A stretch of 64,000 nucleotides of DNA. It comes from Typha latifolia (taxonomy: Eukaryota > Streptophyta > Magnoliopsida > Poales > Typhaceae). The notes below the pieces were generated by a model, which ran no database searches, had not been told where the DNA came from, and was given only the letters and a program-made list of their open reading frames with translations. Both the position numbers and the translations under genes were made by a program. The DNA lies in contig CM034100.1 in the NCBI GenBank assembly GCA_019914945.1, forward strand, positions 10,427,096 through 10,491,095, written 5' to 3'. Numbering within the stretch: the first letter of the stretch is position 1; each line of letters opens with the position of its first letter. Positions 10,597 through 21,715 of the stretch are shown in pieces.

Positions 10597-12708
10597 GTGC
10601 AAAAGACCACGGTTGAGTCATACCAAGAAAAATTTGAGAGGATTAGTAGCCGATGTCATCCACCATGGACGGATCAGCAACTTCGCAGCACCTTCATCTC
10701 CGGGCTACGGGGTGACATACAAGCCGATATGAGGGCTTTAAGGCCTAGAACCTTAAAGGAGGCCTTCGAAGATGCGGTCCTTATGGAAGACAAACATAGG
10801 GCCATGAAGATACACTTGAAACATAGTTGGATGAGCCAAGGAAGCAACAATCAAGCTCAACCAAACATAGCGGCGGGAAATACTATCGGAGTACCAAGGG
10901 TTGCTGCTACAGTGATACCTCCTCGAGCACCCTTGAAGCCATCCCAAGATGTGAAGTATGCATCTAGAGGTCCAGGACGAGCACTCACACCAGCCCAAGT
11001 AGAAGAAAGAAGAGCTAAGGGCCTATGCTTCCGTTGTGATGAGAAGTTTGTACCCGGGCATCACTGCGCTAAACCGATGGGATCGGTGATGCTAATCGAT
11101 GGATTGGAGGAAGCGGAGGACGAGTTTGCAGCTAAAGGTGCAGATGTGGCTGGACATCAAGGAGAAGAAGCTGAGGAGCAACCCATGGAGGACATGATAG
11201 CCGAAATCTCCCTCCACGCCTATTCGGGGACAGCTGCGCCAAAGACCTTGCGGGTGAACGGGGTAGTCAAGAAAACCACAGTGATGATTGGAGATGGCAC
11301 CACATTGCGAGCGGATTCTATTTGTGGAGGTGCAGAATTGAAGGTGCAAGGCCAAACTTTCACATTGGATCTTTATCCGTTGGCCTTGCAAGGTGCCGAT
11401 ATTATTTTGGGGACCCAATGGCTTCGAAGCTTGGGGCCTGTGACATTTGATTTTACAGGCCTCACATTGATGTTTTGGAGAAATGACAAGAGAGTGCTGC
11501 TAGATGGAAGCCAACTGCTGCTTGAACTTCCAAATGAAGGGGTCCCAAGGGAGCTCGCTTCTTTCTCGACGCCCACCTTTCCTTTCTTCTCAGATCTGCG
11601 GAGAGCTAGTGCAGAGGATAGTGAGCTGGTCCAACTCATGGAGGAGTTGAGAGAGAACCCCTCAAGCCACCCCGAGCACGAGGAGCGCGATGGGTTAGTA
11701 CTAGAGTGCGAGCGAATCAAGGTACCCCGGAACGAAGAGCTACGGAGACTATTGATGGCACACTTCCATGATACTCCTATAGCAGGGCATGAAGGGGTAT
11801 TACGTACCTACAAGCGGCTGGCCCAAAACTGTACATGGACAGCGATGAAGACGGACGTGAAGAAGTATGTGCGTGAATGTCAAATCTGCCAACGAGTCAA
11901 ATCGGAGGCACTCAAGCCTAGAGGGCTGCTACAACCACTACCTATACCAGAGCGTATTTGGGAGGATATCTCCATGGAGTTCATCGAGGGGCTGCTGGAG
12001 GTTCGGGGACAATCGGTGGTGTTTGTTGTGGTAGATAGACTGAGCAAATATGCTCATTTCATAACATTGTCTCACCCGTTTTCAGCAAAAAGGGTTGCTG
12101 AAATTTTTATTCGAGAAGTGGCACGCTTGCATGGGATGCCTAGGACGATCGTGTTAGACCGGGATCGCATCTTCATCAGTGAGTTTTGGTCTGAATTCTT
12201 CAGATTGCAAGGGACTCAAATCAACCTGAGTTCAGCTTATCACCCCGAGACGGATGGCCAAATCGAGGTGGTGAATCGCGGACTGGAGCAATACTTGCGA
12301 TGCTTTGTGGCAGAACGACCAAAGGATTGGGTCAAATTCCTTCCATGGGCTGAGTGGTCATACAATACTGCTCATCACTCTAGCATCGGCATGACCCCCT
12401 TTGAGGCGGTTTATGGGCGCACTCCCCCTGTCTTGCGTGCCTATGATAGACTTGCGACGGCGGATAGGACCGAGCTTGACTTGGAGCTTGCTGATCGAGA
12501 TGAAACATTGAGACTGCTCAAGACTCACCTAGCCACAGCCCAAAACCGCATGAAGCAAACTCATGACAAAGGCCGACGTGAGCGAGAAATTGAGGTGGAT
12601 CAATTGGTGTTCGTTCGAGCTCAATCGTATCGGCAATCCACATTGAGACCAATTTTGAACCAAAAGTTGGGTTACAAGTACTACGGTCCGTTCCGAGTGC
12701 TACAATGA
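10597..12708 (+). CDS. A2 Gag-integrase ORF lacking reverse transcriptase (703 codons)
   Basis: Longest ORF in the window. Gag C-terminus with knuckle CFRCDEKFVPGHHC is at residues 144-157. A protease remnant lies at about 225-305. Integrase runs from about 375: zinc-binding H391, H398, C428 and C431, and catalytic D480 (VVVDRLSKYAHF), D521 (LDRDRIF) and E557 (DGQIEVVN), giving D,D35E spacing. The protease segment with the catalytic DTGSTHNF is deleted between residues 229 and 230. All of RT and RNase H is absent; the frame passes from the protease tail to the linker before integrase (ELASFSTPTFPF). The terminal TGA (12706-12708) is CGA in A5, and the frame continues in the next feature. The start shown is an in-frame position after the gag stops, not a proven initiation site. 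If translated it would yield a Gag-integrase protein that needs RT from another element. Confidence 0.75.
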   Translation: MQKTTVESYQEKFERISSRCHPPWTDQQLRSTFISGLRGDIQADMRALRPRTLKEAFEDAVLMEDKHRAMKIHLKHSWMSQGSNNQAQPNIAAGNTIGVPRVAATVIPPRAPLKPSQDVKYASRGPGRALTPAQVEERRAKGLCFRCDEKFVPGHHCAKPMGSVMLIDGLEEAEDEFAAKGADVAGHQGEEAEEQPMEDMIAEISLHAYSGTAAPKTLRVNGVVKKTTVMIGDGTTLRADSICGGAELKVQGQTFTLDLYPLALQGADIILGTQWLRSLGPVTFDFTGLTLMFWRNDKRVLLDGSQLLLELPNEGVPRELASFSTPTFPFFSDLRRASAEDSELVQLMEELRENPSSHPEHEERDGLVLECERIKVPRNEELRRLLMAHFHDTPIAGHEGVLRTYKRLAQNCTWTAMKTDVKKYVRECQICQRVKSEALKPRGLLQPLPIPERIWEDISMEFIEGLLEVRGQSVVFVVVDRLSKYAHFITLSHPFSAKRVAEIFIREVARLHGMPRTIVLDRDRIFISEFWSEFFRLQGTQINLSSAYHPETDGQIEVVNRGLEQYLRCFVAERPKDWVKFLPWAEWSYNTAHHSSIGMTPFEAVYGRTPPVLRAYDRLATADRTELDLELADRDETLRLLKTHLATAQNRMKQTHDKGRREREIEVDQLVFVRAQSYRQSTLRPILNQKLGYKYYGPFRVLQ

Positions 12709-13008
12709 ATCGGTCTAGTAGCTTACCGGTTGGACCTACCTGAAGGAACCAGGATACATCCGGTCTTCCATGTATCAGCATTGAAGGCCCAGATCGGGCC
12801 TAACCATGTGGTGGGTTCGGCCTTACCCGAACTAATGGAGGAGGATGGCCCCACTGAACCGGTCCAAGTATTAGGCCGCAGGAGAAGACGCCATGGGACC
12901 AGATTAGAGACTGAAGTGCTAATTGAGTGGCTGGGCAAATCTACTGACGAGTCTACCTGGGAGCTAGAGTTAGGTATCAGGGATCGCTTTCCAAACTTCA
13001 AACCTTGA
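12709..13008 (+). pseudogene. A2 integrase C-terminus with chromodomain, after one stop
   Basis: In frame with the preceding ORF beyond a single TGA. It encodes the integrase tail (LPEGTRIHPVFHVSALKAQI) and a chromodomain-like end: RHGTRLETEVLIEWLGKSTD, then ESTWELE, stop at 13006. The same TGA codon is CGA at the matching place in A5 (near 60881). Chromodomain, tRNA-Met priming and a gag-pol order ending in integrase place family A among Ty3/gypsy chromoviruses. Confidence 0.85.
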
Positions 13009-13035
13009 GGACAAGGTTGCAGAAGCGTGGTGGAT

Positions 13036-14063
13036 TGATATGATTCGGACTTCACCGATGTCGTCTCGAGCATGGATTCACTTTAGGAGTGTTTTTATTT
13101 CATGTTTTAGTGTTTAATTTCCATTAAACTAAGTTTTCTGTAAGTCACGTTCGAACGCAGGTGGAGTGAGTTCGAACGCGGTTTGTGAATGGGGTTGTGA
13201 ACGTGGTGAAGAGAATGTACTGTGCGTTCGAACGCGGTGCGTTCGAACGCACTGTGAATGCCTGCATCGCGTTCACAAATACCGACAGGGGCGTTCGATC
13301 GCGCGTTCGAACGCCTGCATCGCGTTCGCAAATCCAGAAGAGCGAACTCGGTGCGTTCGAACGCGGTCGGGCGAGTTCGAACGCGGTCGACGAAAATTGT
13401 GTTTTAAGGGTTAATTTGAGTTGTTGGTTAGCCTATAAAAGGATGTGGTAGGCAACCAAATTGATTATTGATTATTGAGATTGAGTTTTGTCTTGCCTCC
13501 TTCGTCTTCTTCGCTCCCGTTCTCTCAATCCTCGGCGACGCCGCTTCTAACCTCCCTCGTCCGGCTAATCACCCTAGTCCCTTAGGGGTGGCCCTCTTCT
13601 CCCCCTTCGTCCAATCTATCCCACACTTGCCCTAATCCTTCCATCAACCATAACCCTTCCACCATCACTTTTCACCGGTGCCACCACATTAACGCCGGTC
13701 CACCTTCAACCACCATTACCTAGGATCACATGCCTCCATCCACGGATCCAAAACAGACCATCTGACCTTTGTCCACAAATCGGGCGATATCTCGAGATCC
13801 CCACATCCGATTCGCCTTCAACTAGATTTGTTGGAAAGCTCTTTTTTGGGGTATCAAAGTTTCACGTCAATCCAACGGCGGCATATTTCGGGATCTTATT
13901 TAAAAGTTCCGTGCCAGATCTAGTCCAGATCAAGAATTGGAAGATATCGACCCTTCACCAAAAAGGCGAGATCGTATCAAGCTGGTATTAGAGCTCCATA
14001 GCTAGAGGCGTGATCGTAACAAGCTGGTATCAGAGCTCCATAGCTAGAGGCGTGATCGTATCA
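13036..14063 (+). mobile_element. A2 3' LTR
   Basis: Starts TGATATGATTCGGACTTCAC after the purine-rich tract 'gttgcagaagcgtggtgga'. The TTCGAA array spans about 13148-13390, with the TATA box 'tataaaagg' at 13434, the CT-rich leader near 13490, and three 42-bp-spaced LTR ends at 13979, 14021 and 14063. It is followed directly by foreign chromodomain sequence, which proves that the primer-site units are part of the LTR. Confidence 0.85.
13148..13390 (+). repeat. TTCGAA palindrome array in the A2 3' LTR
   Basis: Repeated GCGTTCGAACGC-type palindromes interleaved with the module 'gcctgcatcgcgttc' and variable spacers. The array ends about 45 bases before the TATA box at 13434. Each perfect copy contains three CpG sites, and several copies show C-to-T or G-to-A decay. 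Confidence 0.85.
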
Positions 14064-14257
14064 GTTCAGCCTTGCCTGAACCAATGGAGGAAGATGGCCC
14101 CACTGAACCAATTCGAGTCTTAGGCCGCAGGAGAGGATGCCATGGATCCAGATTAGAGACCGAAGTGCTGATTTAGTGGCTGGGAAATCTAGCTGACAAG
14201 TCTATATGGGAGCTAGAGTCAGATATCATTGATCGCTTCCCAAATTTCAAACCTTGA
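14064..14257 (+). pseudogene. Chromodomain end of host element A3
   Basis: Encodes a decayed copy of the family A tail (VLGRRRGCHGSRLETEVLI, stop, WLGNLADKSIWELE), ending at the stop at 14255-14257. A2 was inserted here: the LTR end at 14063 abuts 'gttcagccttgcctgaacc', which in the intact family follows 'tgtggtggg'. Confidence 0.75.
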
Positions 14258-14671
14258 GGACAAGGTTGCGGAACACGAGCGAGCGTGTTCGAACGCGGTC
14301 AACGATAATGTACTGTTTAGGGTTAATTTTGAATTGTTTGGTTAGCCTCTAAAGGATGTGGATGAGAATCATAAAGTCATTATTGAAGAATTTAGTTTTG
14401 CCTTGCCTACTTCGTCTTCTTCGCTCTCGTTCTCTCGATCCCTGGCGATGCCGCTTCTAACCTCCCTCAACCGACCAATCGCCCTAGTTTCTTAGGGATG
14501 GCCCTCTCCTCCCCCTTCTTCCAATCTATCTAACACTTGCCCTAACCCTTCCATCAACCATAACCCTTCCACCACCACTTTTCACCGGTGCCACCCCATT
14601 AACGTCGGTCCACCTCCAATCACCATCATCTTGGATCTCGTGCCTCCATTCACGGATCTTGATCAAACACC
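14258..14671 (+). mobile_element. A3 polypurine tract and truncated 3' LTR
   Basis: After 'ggacaaggttgcgga' the LTR start is missing. Sequence resumes in the last palindrome of the array (GTGTTCGAACGC near 14288), continues through the leader, and stops at about 14671, where minus-strand B integrase sequence begins. Both edges are deletion or insertion junctions. Confidence 0.7.
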
Positions 14672-16203
14672 CAACTGTCGATGTCAAACTCCTGCTCCCT
14701 ATGGCTGCGATGATAAACTTGCTTCATGCAGTTTTGAGCAAGTTTAAGATGGGCACACAACCTCTTCAATGTGGCATCTCTATACATCAAAGTTAAGTCC
14801 ATACAAATGCCACTAGATCATAGACGCATAATCTCAGAGTTGTGCGCCCATACAGCACCTCGAATGGAGTCATGTCAATACTGCTCTGGAAGGCGGTGTT
14901 GTAAGACCTCTTCGCCCATGGTAAAAACTCTAACCATCGTCTTGGCATCTCTCCAACAAATCACCTCAAATATTGCTCAATGCCTTGATTGACTACCTTG
15001 GTTGGGCCATCCGTCTGCGGATAGTAGGCCAAAATGAAGTTCAATCGAGTCCCCTGTAATAAGAAAAACTCCATCCAAAAGTCACTCATAAATACACGAT
15101 CATCATCCGAGACAATTGGGCGTAGCATGCCATGTAACCGAGCAACATCTCTAACAAAGATTTCAGCCACCGACTTGGCTGAAAATTGATGTGACAATGC
15201 AGAAAAGTGTGCATACTTTCTCAACCTGTCAACCACCACAAAAATAACTAAATAACCACGTACCAGCGGAAGACCCTCTATGAAGTCCATAGAAATGTCT
15301 TTCTAAACATGGTCTGGTATCGGTAGAGGCTGTAGTAATCTGGCTGGTTTTAATGTGGTTGCCTTAGCCCTTTGACAAACTTCTCAAATACGGACAAAAC
15401 TCCTCATATCTCGCCTTAATCCTGGCCACGTACAACTCTAAGATATTCACCTATAAGTCCTCAAGACACCCTCATGACCAGCCTTTGGAGTTTGGTGAAA
15501 GTGCTCCAACAATTTCTGCCGGAATCCATCATTTATGGGCATCCAAATGCATCCACGATCCAGCAGGAAACCACCTCGATTCTCCATCTTTGGATGGCAC
15601 TCCAAATCATCCAACACCTCTTGTAACAATCTTAAAACATCTGGGTCAAATGTACATGCATGCCTTAGCTTATCAAGAAAAGGAAAAGTGGGAGAAGAAT
15701 AAGCTGCAAGCTCAGCAATATCGGGTTGGCGTGATAGTGCATCCACTGCTCTATTTTCCATTTCTTTCTTGCATTGAATTTCATAATCATACCCCAGCAA
15801 TTTTGTGACCCATCTCTGTTGTACCGGAGTGTGAATACATTGTCCCATAAAGTATGGAAGGCTTATTTAATTGGTTGGTATAATGAATTGCCTACCGATC
15901 AAATAAGGCCTCCACTTTGTCACCGCATATAGAATTGCGAACATCTCTCTCTTGTAGGTCGATAATTGCTGAGATTTTTGTGATAAAGCCTTGCTAAGAA
16001 AGGCTATGGGACGTCCTCCTTGCATTAGTACAGCTCCTATGCCAACTCCAAACGCATCACATTCAACAATGAACTCTTTGGTGAAGTCCAGTAAAGCTAG
16101 AACGGGCGTCGTTGTCATTGCTATTTTTAATTTTTCAAAGGCTGTAATGGCTTTATCCGTCCATCTAAAAGAGTCCTTCAACAAAGAAGTGAGAGGCTCA
16201 TGG
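14672..16203 (-). pseudogene. Family B integrase and RNase H fragment (B8)
   Basis: Minus strand. RNase H lies at 16203-15850 (TKEFIVECDAFGVGIGAVLM, PIAFLSKALSQKSQQLSTY). The linker and zinc part lie at 15848-15447 (AELAAYSSPTFPFLD, then HFHQTPKAGHEGVLRTYR). Integrase core lies at 15290-14961 (VVVDRLRKYAHF, IVSDDDRVF). The catalytic glutamate is lost: DGPTKVV replaces DGQTEVV. RT and gag are missing upstream, and the integrase end is truncated downstream. Confidence 0.8.
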
Positions 16204-16913
16204 CGTGTTCGTGTGCCCACAGGTCTAGCTCACATCGCGCTTGGGTTGCAAGTAGGTTTGGCTCAGTCAACTGACATGGGCCTATCAGGTTGTTCCACCA
16301 ATCATCCTCGATCTCGTACTCGAGTTGCCTGAGATGGTCAAATTGGTTCATGAAAATCAGCCTACTTTGGGATTCGTGTGCCTCATCTCCTCCATAGGAT
16401 AGCCCGAACCCTAACATTAAGGCTACAAATATGTTTCAACCTAAAAGTGTACCACAGGCTGTTGTAACCTTGGTAGCAGCTAGGAAGGCTTGCTGGCTAG
16501 TGGTAGTACGACATTGGGGCCATCGCTGGTAGCTGCTTCGACATCTCTTTTACTACTAGGAAGGTTTGTAGAGATGGCAGGGCCTCCACCACGATCGTTC
16601 GAGAGGTTTTGGCTATAGTTTCGGGGCACTTCTCCATCTCTCTCTTGGGTTGAAGGTGATGATCATGAGGGTGGCGATGGGCGGTGGTATTGGGTTCAAG
16701 CCTCTTAATGTTCTCCATGGTGGATCTATCAACCTCCTTCAATAAATCTTGTAACGTCTCCATGGAGTCTACTAACACCTTCATCTAGATGAGTAGATCA
16801 TCCACGACAGTGGCTATTTGTGCTAAGGAAGCCTCCATAGGGATGGAGACAAGTTCTTGGTCCTCCATGGCAGCGATGTCCCATTGGTTAGCTTTGGATC
16901 GCGTGCTCATCAT
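16204..16913 (-). pseudogene. Family C gag N-terminal relic
   Basis: Minus-strand coding sequence begins at the ATG at 16913 (MMSTRSKANQWDIAAMEDQE), 17 bases beyond a primer site, which identifies it as gag of another gypsy-like family. It runs through an in-frame TAG near 16785 into a stretch with VDSMETLQDLLKEVDRS and a basic His/Pro-rich segment (HRHPHDHHLQPKREMEK). At 16417-16204 a second block reads NQFDHLRQLEYEIEDDWW. No nucleocapsid knuckle remains. The family was not recognised precisely. Confidence 0.55.
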
Positions 16914-16929
16914 CAATCAAGGAATAATA

Positions 16930-16941
16930 GCTCTAATACCA
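16930..16941 (-). other. Family C primer binding site
   Basis: The minus strand reads TGGTATTAGAGC. The adjacent LTR end on the minus strand is GGTTCATAACA. Confidence 0.75.
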
Positions 16942-16942
16942 C

Positions 16943-18250
16943 TGTTATGAACCAGTTATAGATCGACCCATTTCTAAGAATATCTAAATTTTTTATGGAC
17001 TCGTGATTCTTGGATCTAATGGCTTTGGAATGAAGTAATTCTGAGATTGAAGCAAAAAGTTATGGAGGAAACAATAGAGGTAGGTCAAAATTGGACATAA
17101 ATAAAAATATCGATATTATGGCAGTTGTTAGAGGGTGACAGTGAATAGCCGCAACATGATGCAAATGATAAGATCTGAAACCAAGATAGGCAACTATTCT
17201 TTCAAGATCTGAATATATTACAGGAATTAGTTCGTACAATCGTGAGAAAATATTCGTTAGATATTTTCTGGTAGTCAGAAAATTATGAAACAAATTGGGT
17301 TAGATCCTTAACTTCTTGATATATAAATTTTTTATTTACGTCCTTCACAGATTCAAACTGTATCAGGGAAGAAAACATGGAATAATGTGGGTAATAGTGG
17401 TGATGACGGGTGGAGTGGATGTTAGGGTTATAGATGGGTATGGGGATGAAGGTGGATTGTGGATGTGATTAAGGAAAGTAGACGAAGGGAACAAAGTGGT
17501 CGAAATCCCAAAGAAGAGGGGTGGGTCAATAGTTGAGGGAGATAAAAGTTAGGAGAAACTTTGCCAACTGTAGAGGTAAAAGGATGGTGAAGAGGGATGA
17601 GGGAGAGAGTTTAGAGAAGATAGGAGGCAAGAAATCAATAATCCAATAGCATAATAAAGTTGGCTGCCATCCACATATTTATAGAGGCTAGCCAACAAGT
17701 CCTAAAACAATATGAAACACTAACAAACCAACTAAACCAGTATTCCTTATCTTCTCCGATTACCTCTCGGATTAAGCTTTCATTTTGTCACAGATAGATT
17801 CCTAATCTGGAGAAGTAATGAATATCAAAGTTGTAGATCTGGAGGTTGGCGACATTATCCAACTAGTTTAATATTATTTGGATATGCGTAGAACATGCTA
17901 CGAATATTTTCCCGAAACTGCGTAGAGCTGAATTTAGCTAATTAAATAAAATCCTATCCTAGTAAGACTCTAACTAAACCAAATAACCAAATAATATAAT
18001 TAGACTCAATCCATTGAGCCTAATCTCCTTTTGATGTGATCTGATATGATCCGATTCATATCAACAAATCAGTCATAAGGGTGGGTGGCTCATGGAGATA
18101 TATGATGGCTAAGGTTTCGAGGTAGGATTAGAATTTTTAGATTAGATCTACTCTTAGAAAAATAAATAGCTATGATTAAAGGAAAAGTAAGATAATAAAT
18201 TTAACCTGAATCAAGATTCCTTCCCTAATCTCATAATAATTTAAATAAAT
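16943..18250 (-). mobile_element. Family C LTR, interrupted by a B solo LTR
   Basis: The LTR end (plus-strand 'tgttatgaaccagtta') starts at 16943. The sequence is cut at 17165, resumes at 18069 ('tcagtcataagg') and ends where a plus-strand B LTR starts at 18251. Its outer LTR end is not visible. A related end sequence occurs at 42117. Confidence 0.55.
17166..18063 (-). mobile_element. Family B solo LTR (array-free U3 subtype)
   Basis: 898 bp with both LTR ends (minus strand TGATATGAATCGGATCATAT ... TTCAGATCTTATCA), no internal sequence, and flanks GCAAA (17161-17165) and ACAAA (18064-18068), a 5-bp duplication with one transition. It belongs to the same U3 subtype as the B1 LTRs. Such solo LTRs arise by recombination between the two LTRs of a full element. 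Confidence 0.8.
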
Positions 18251-18711
18251 TGGTACACTTAGTTAGGATATTTTCTTATTGCATTAGGTATTTATTTTTA
18301 TTAAAATAAAATTCTTGTAGGTCGCGTTTGAATGCAGGAGGGTTGTGTTCGAACGCCCTTGCGAACGCCTGCATCAAGTTCGCAAATACAGAGAACGCAG
18401 ATTGTGCGTTCGAATGTGATTGGGCGAGTTCGAACGCCTGCGATTGAACACCTGCATCGCGTTCGCACATACAAAAAACGTGTTTTGGTGCGTTCGAACG
18501 TGATCGGGCGCGTTCGAACGCGATCGACAGGAAAGTTCTAGAATTAGCCTCTATAAATATGTGGATGACAGCCAACATCACTATGCAATTGGATTATTGA
18601 TTTCTTGCCTCTTATCTTCTCTCTAGACTTCTCCCTCCTCCTTCTTCACTAACCTTCCACCTCTACCGTTGGCAAGGCTTCTCCTAACTTCTAATCCCCC
18701 TCGATTGTCGA
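18251..18711 (+). mobile_element. B5 5' LTR, left part (U3 array subtype)
   Basis: Starts TGGTACACTTAGTTAGGAT (TGATACAC in sister LTRs). The palindrome array is at 18320-18530, the TATA box TATAAATATGTGGATG near 18552, and the leader follows. It is broken at 18711 by the T-type insertion, with GTCGA duplicated on both sides. Confidence 0.85.
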
Positions 18712-21501
18712 TGTAACGCCCTCGCCCGGCACGGCACGTGCACGCCCACGCGCCCACACGGCATGCGCGGCGTACGCGACAGGTCGGGCAGAGCCCGTCA
18801 CGCACAGATACTAATATACACTAGACCACTACATAATCTGGCAGGGCCCACACAGGCCACAACAAACCATCAAGATATAACTAAACAACTGATACACGAG
18901 TGCTATAAAATCTGACATATACTATACAAATCATCATCTGATACAATAAGGTACAAATATAACAAACAACGATACAACTCAATGTCTAGTTAAACTATCT
19001 TCTATACCGTCTCGCATCAATAGCTCACCTCATCATCACTCTAAAATATCTTCTGAAGATATCTCAGGTTGCTATCACGTACCACAAATCTGAGGGGTTA
19101 GAAAAGAAATAAAGAGAGTCATGAGCAAAAGGCTCAGTGAATAGACCTTACCCCGAATCAGTGATGTCAAACAGAGAGTAAATCATGTACTGGATAATAT
19201 GAATCAGAAAGAGTATCATATCATGAATGAGTATATGAATGTATCCTCAATAATATATAAATGAAAAGTAGATAACATGTCATAACTGATACAAGTATAT
19301 AATCCTCGACTATGAGTAAACAAATCTCCGTATCATACTATCATCATAACTCTCTCTCAAATATGACACATGATGCATGCCGACCATGACCACGTTATGA
19401 TATCAAATGCAATCATATATGATGAATATTGACTACTCGATAATTAGGTAATCAAATGATAATGAAATGATATGCATTTCTCAACATCATAATCATCATC
19501 CACATCTCGGTATAATATCATCATACTAGACCACTGTGCACAGTCAATACCTGGTACCCGGTCTCAACATCATGTCCAAAGGCTCAGAGCATACTCCGCC
19601 ACCTGCAAGAGTATCTCTAATATAACCATACCCCGCCACCCGCTAGGGTATCAACATCCATCCAGACCGGGCACCCACATAGTTGATAGAAACCTTGTGA
19701 GGATAACTTGCCACATATGCCCTGGTGAATGACATGTGTCCGAATGTCTGCTGCGCACACAGACTAACGACCTCAGACGTAAGGCTAACAGGATCGCGAC
19801 TATGTCGAGCGATCAATCATATCCAAGCACGCCCTAACCCTCGCGCCCACTCAGGTATCGTCACACTTTCTATCAACTATTCTATCAATCACATTTCATG
19901 CTTTCCTTCTAAATGACAAATCAAATGCATATATCCAGTACGATAACAATTCAATGCATAACATGAATTTAGGTGGTATAGGAATCAAGAGAAAATGATG
20001 CAATGTAGTCTCCAACTGTATCGTCAACACATGCATACTCATGCTAATCTATCACATGCATACTCATGCTACATATCAACTCGGTAAACAATCATAACAG
20101 TAGAATCATTTCTAATCATCTATATATATATCACCAATGTACTCATATCCCAAATCAGCATAATCGAATGCATGATAAAATATGCTCGACTATAATCATC
20201 TCTAGATAAAATTATATAATCTTGTTGGAGGCCAAAACATGCGTGTATATAAGATATAATATATCCTAATTTGAGAAAGGCGCCTAGGGGATAAGACTAC
20301 TCACCGTCTGATCAGAAGATACAAACCATGCATCTCTCACGTCCGTCAGGTAACCGAGTGACACTCATCGCTAGCAAGGTCCACGAGGTATCAAATAAGG
20401 GGGTTCGGGATCTGAAATATTTAAGTAGTATGATGTTAGGCGTTTATCTAATTAGAATTAATTCAGTTAAAATATAAAGGTTTATTAGGTTTAGAATCAC
20501 TTTTCTTTATTTTTGATTACATAACTAGGTCTATAATATAGATACAATTCAAATATTGTAATTCTTTATTATTATAAAATGTTAGTTATAACATAAGGAG
20601 AAGAGGCATGTTTCCTTTTATATGAGAGTATTTCTGAATATATAATTATAAAATAAAATAAATAAAATAAAAGGCTAAATAAGTATAGACAAGGTCTAAT
20701 TTTAATTAATTTTATAATTCATACACTATCTTGATTAATTAGGGACAACGCAGTCTTTACTCGATAAAATAATAACTAAATAACTAAATAGACTTAGTAT
20801 TTTATTTGTTTCAGAATAATCATAAAATTAATAGAAATACTTAAAATATATATGATGGGGGTATTAGAATATAAATCTAATAATTATAATTTACAAATCT
20901 ATCTATTAATCTAATAGATATGTAAATAAATAAATAAATATAAGTATTACCTATATTTATACCTAATTAATCATTAATTATAAAAATTATCATTAATAAA
21001 ATTATATTGAAGGATATATAATATTATTAAAATAGTTAATGTCTAAATAATCTATTTGCATTAATTAAGAAGAAAAATACCTAAATAAATAACATAAATA
21101 AACTAATTAAATCTACTTGCTACAGTGCTGGGCCGAGCCCAACACTGTGCAGAAAGAAAGAGAAGGAGCTGAGGAAGAAAGAGAAAAAGAAAGAAAGAAA
21201 GAAAGAAAAAAAGAAGAAGAAGAAGAAGAAGAGAAGAGGAAGAGAAGAAAGAGAGGAGGTGAGGGAGGAGGTTGCGGACCCGGGCCGGCGGGGAAGGCAC
21301 CGGCCACTGCTGGCCAGCCAGCAGCCGGCCACTGCTGGCCAGCCAGCAGCCGACCTCTCGCCGGCGGCTCGGCTCCGATGAGCCCAACCTCGGGCAAGAA
21401 AGAGAGAGAGAGAGAGGGGGGGTGAGAGGTCTCACTGGCGGTGGCGGCGGCTCTAGGGAAGGTGTCGGTATAGAGAGAGAGAGTAGAGTGAGAGGGTGGC
21501 C

Positions 21502-21532
<31 letters not shown>

Positions 21533-21710
21533 CGGCGGAGGAGGAGTAGTGGCGGCGCCAGGGCCCGTCGGGGCCCATCGCGGCCAGCTGGCCGCAGGTG
21601 CATGATGCCCCACCAAGCTGCATGAGCAGCTGGCATGGGCACGAGGCCGGTCATAGTGTGGCCGGTCGCGTCGTGCCCATAATTTTTTTTTTTTTGATTG
21701 GGTTGTTACA
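18712..21710 (-). mobile_element. T-type LTR-bounded insertion, 3 kb, no coding domains
   Basis: The ends are TGTAACGCCC (18712) and GGTTGTTACA (21710), a TGTAAC/GTTACA inversion, with target duplication GTCGA at 18707-18711 and 21711-21715. Read on the minus strand it starts TGTAACAACCC, which fits the LTR start of large chromoviruses, so it is probably a 3-kb solo LTR. No gag or pol motif was found. It contains AT-rich sequence (20440-21110) and GC-rich low-complexity sequence (21120-21660). A non-autonomous element with LTR-like ends is the alternative. Orientation is inferred from the start motif only. Confidence 0.7.
21180..21535. repeat. GA-rich microsatellites and a 25-bp tandem duplication
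   Basis: GAAA and GAA runs lie at about 21187-21240 and GA runs near 21400 and 21505-21530. A 25-base unit containing 'ccactgctggccagccagc' is present twice at 21300-21349. Long ORFs called on both strands here are low-complexity artefacts. Confidence 0.75.
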
Positions 21711-21715
21711 GTCGA

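Noticed and set aside
14288..14310. tRNA genes suggested by GTTCGAA motifs
   Set aside because: No A box, cloverleaf or anticodon arm surrounds any of the motifs examined.
18712..21710. DNA transposon with TGTAAC inverted ends
   Set aside because: The terminal inversion is only six bases with a 5-bp duplication and a TG...CA boundary, as in LTRs; no transposase is present.
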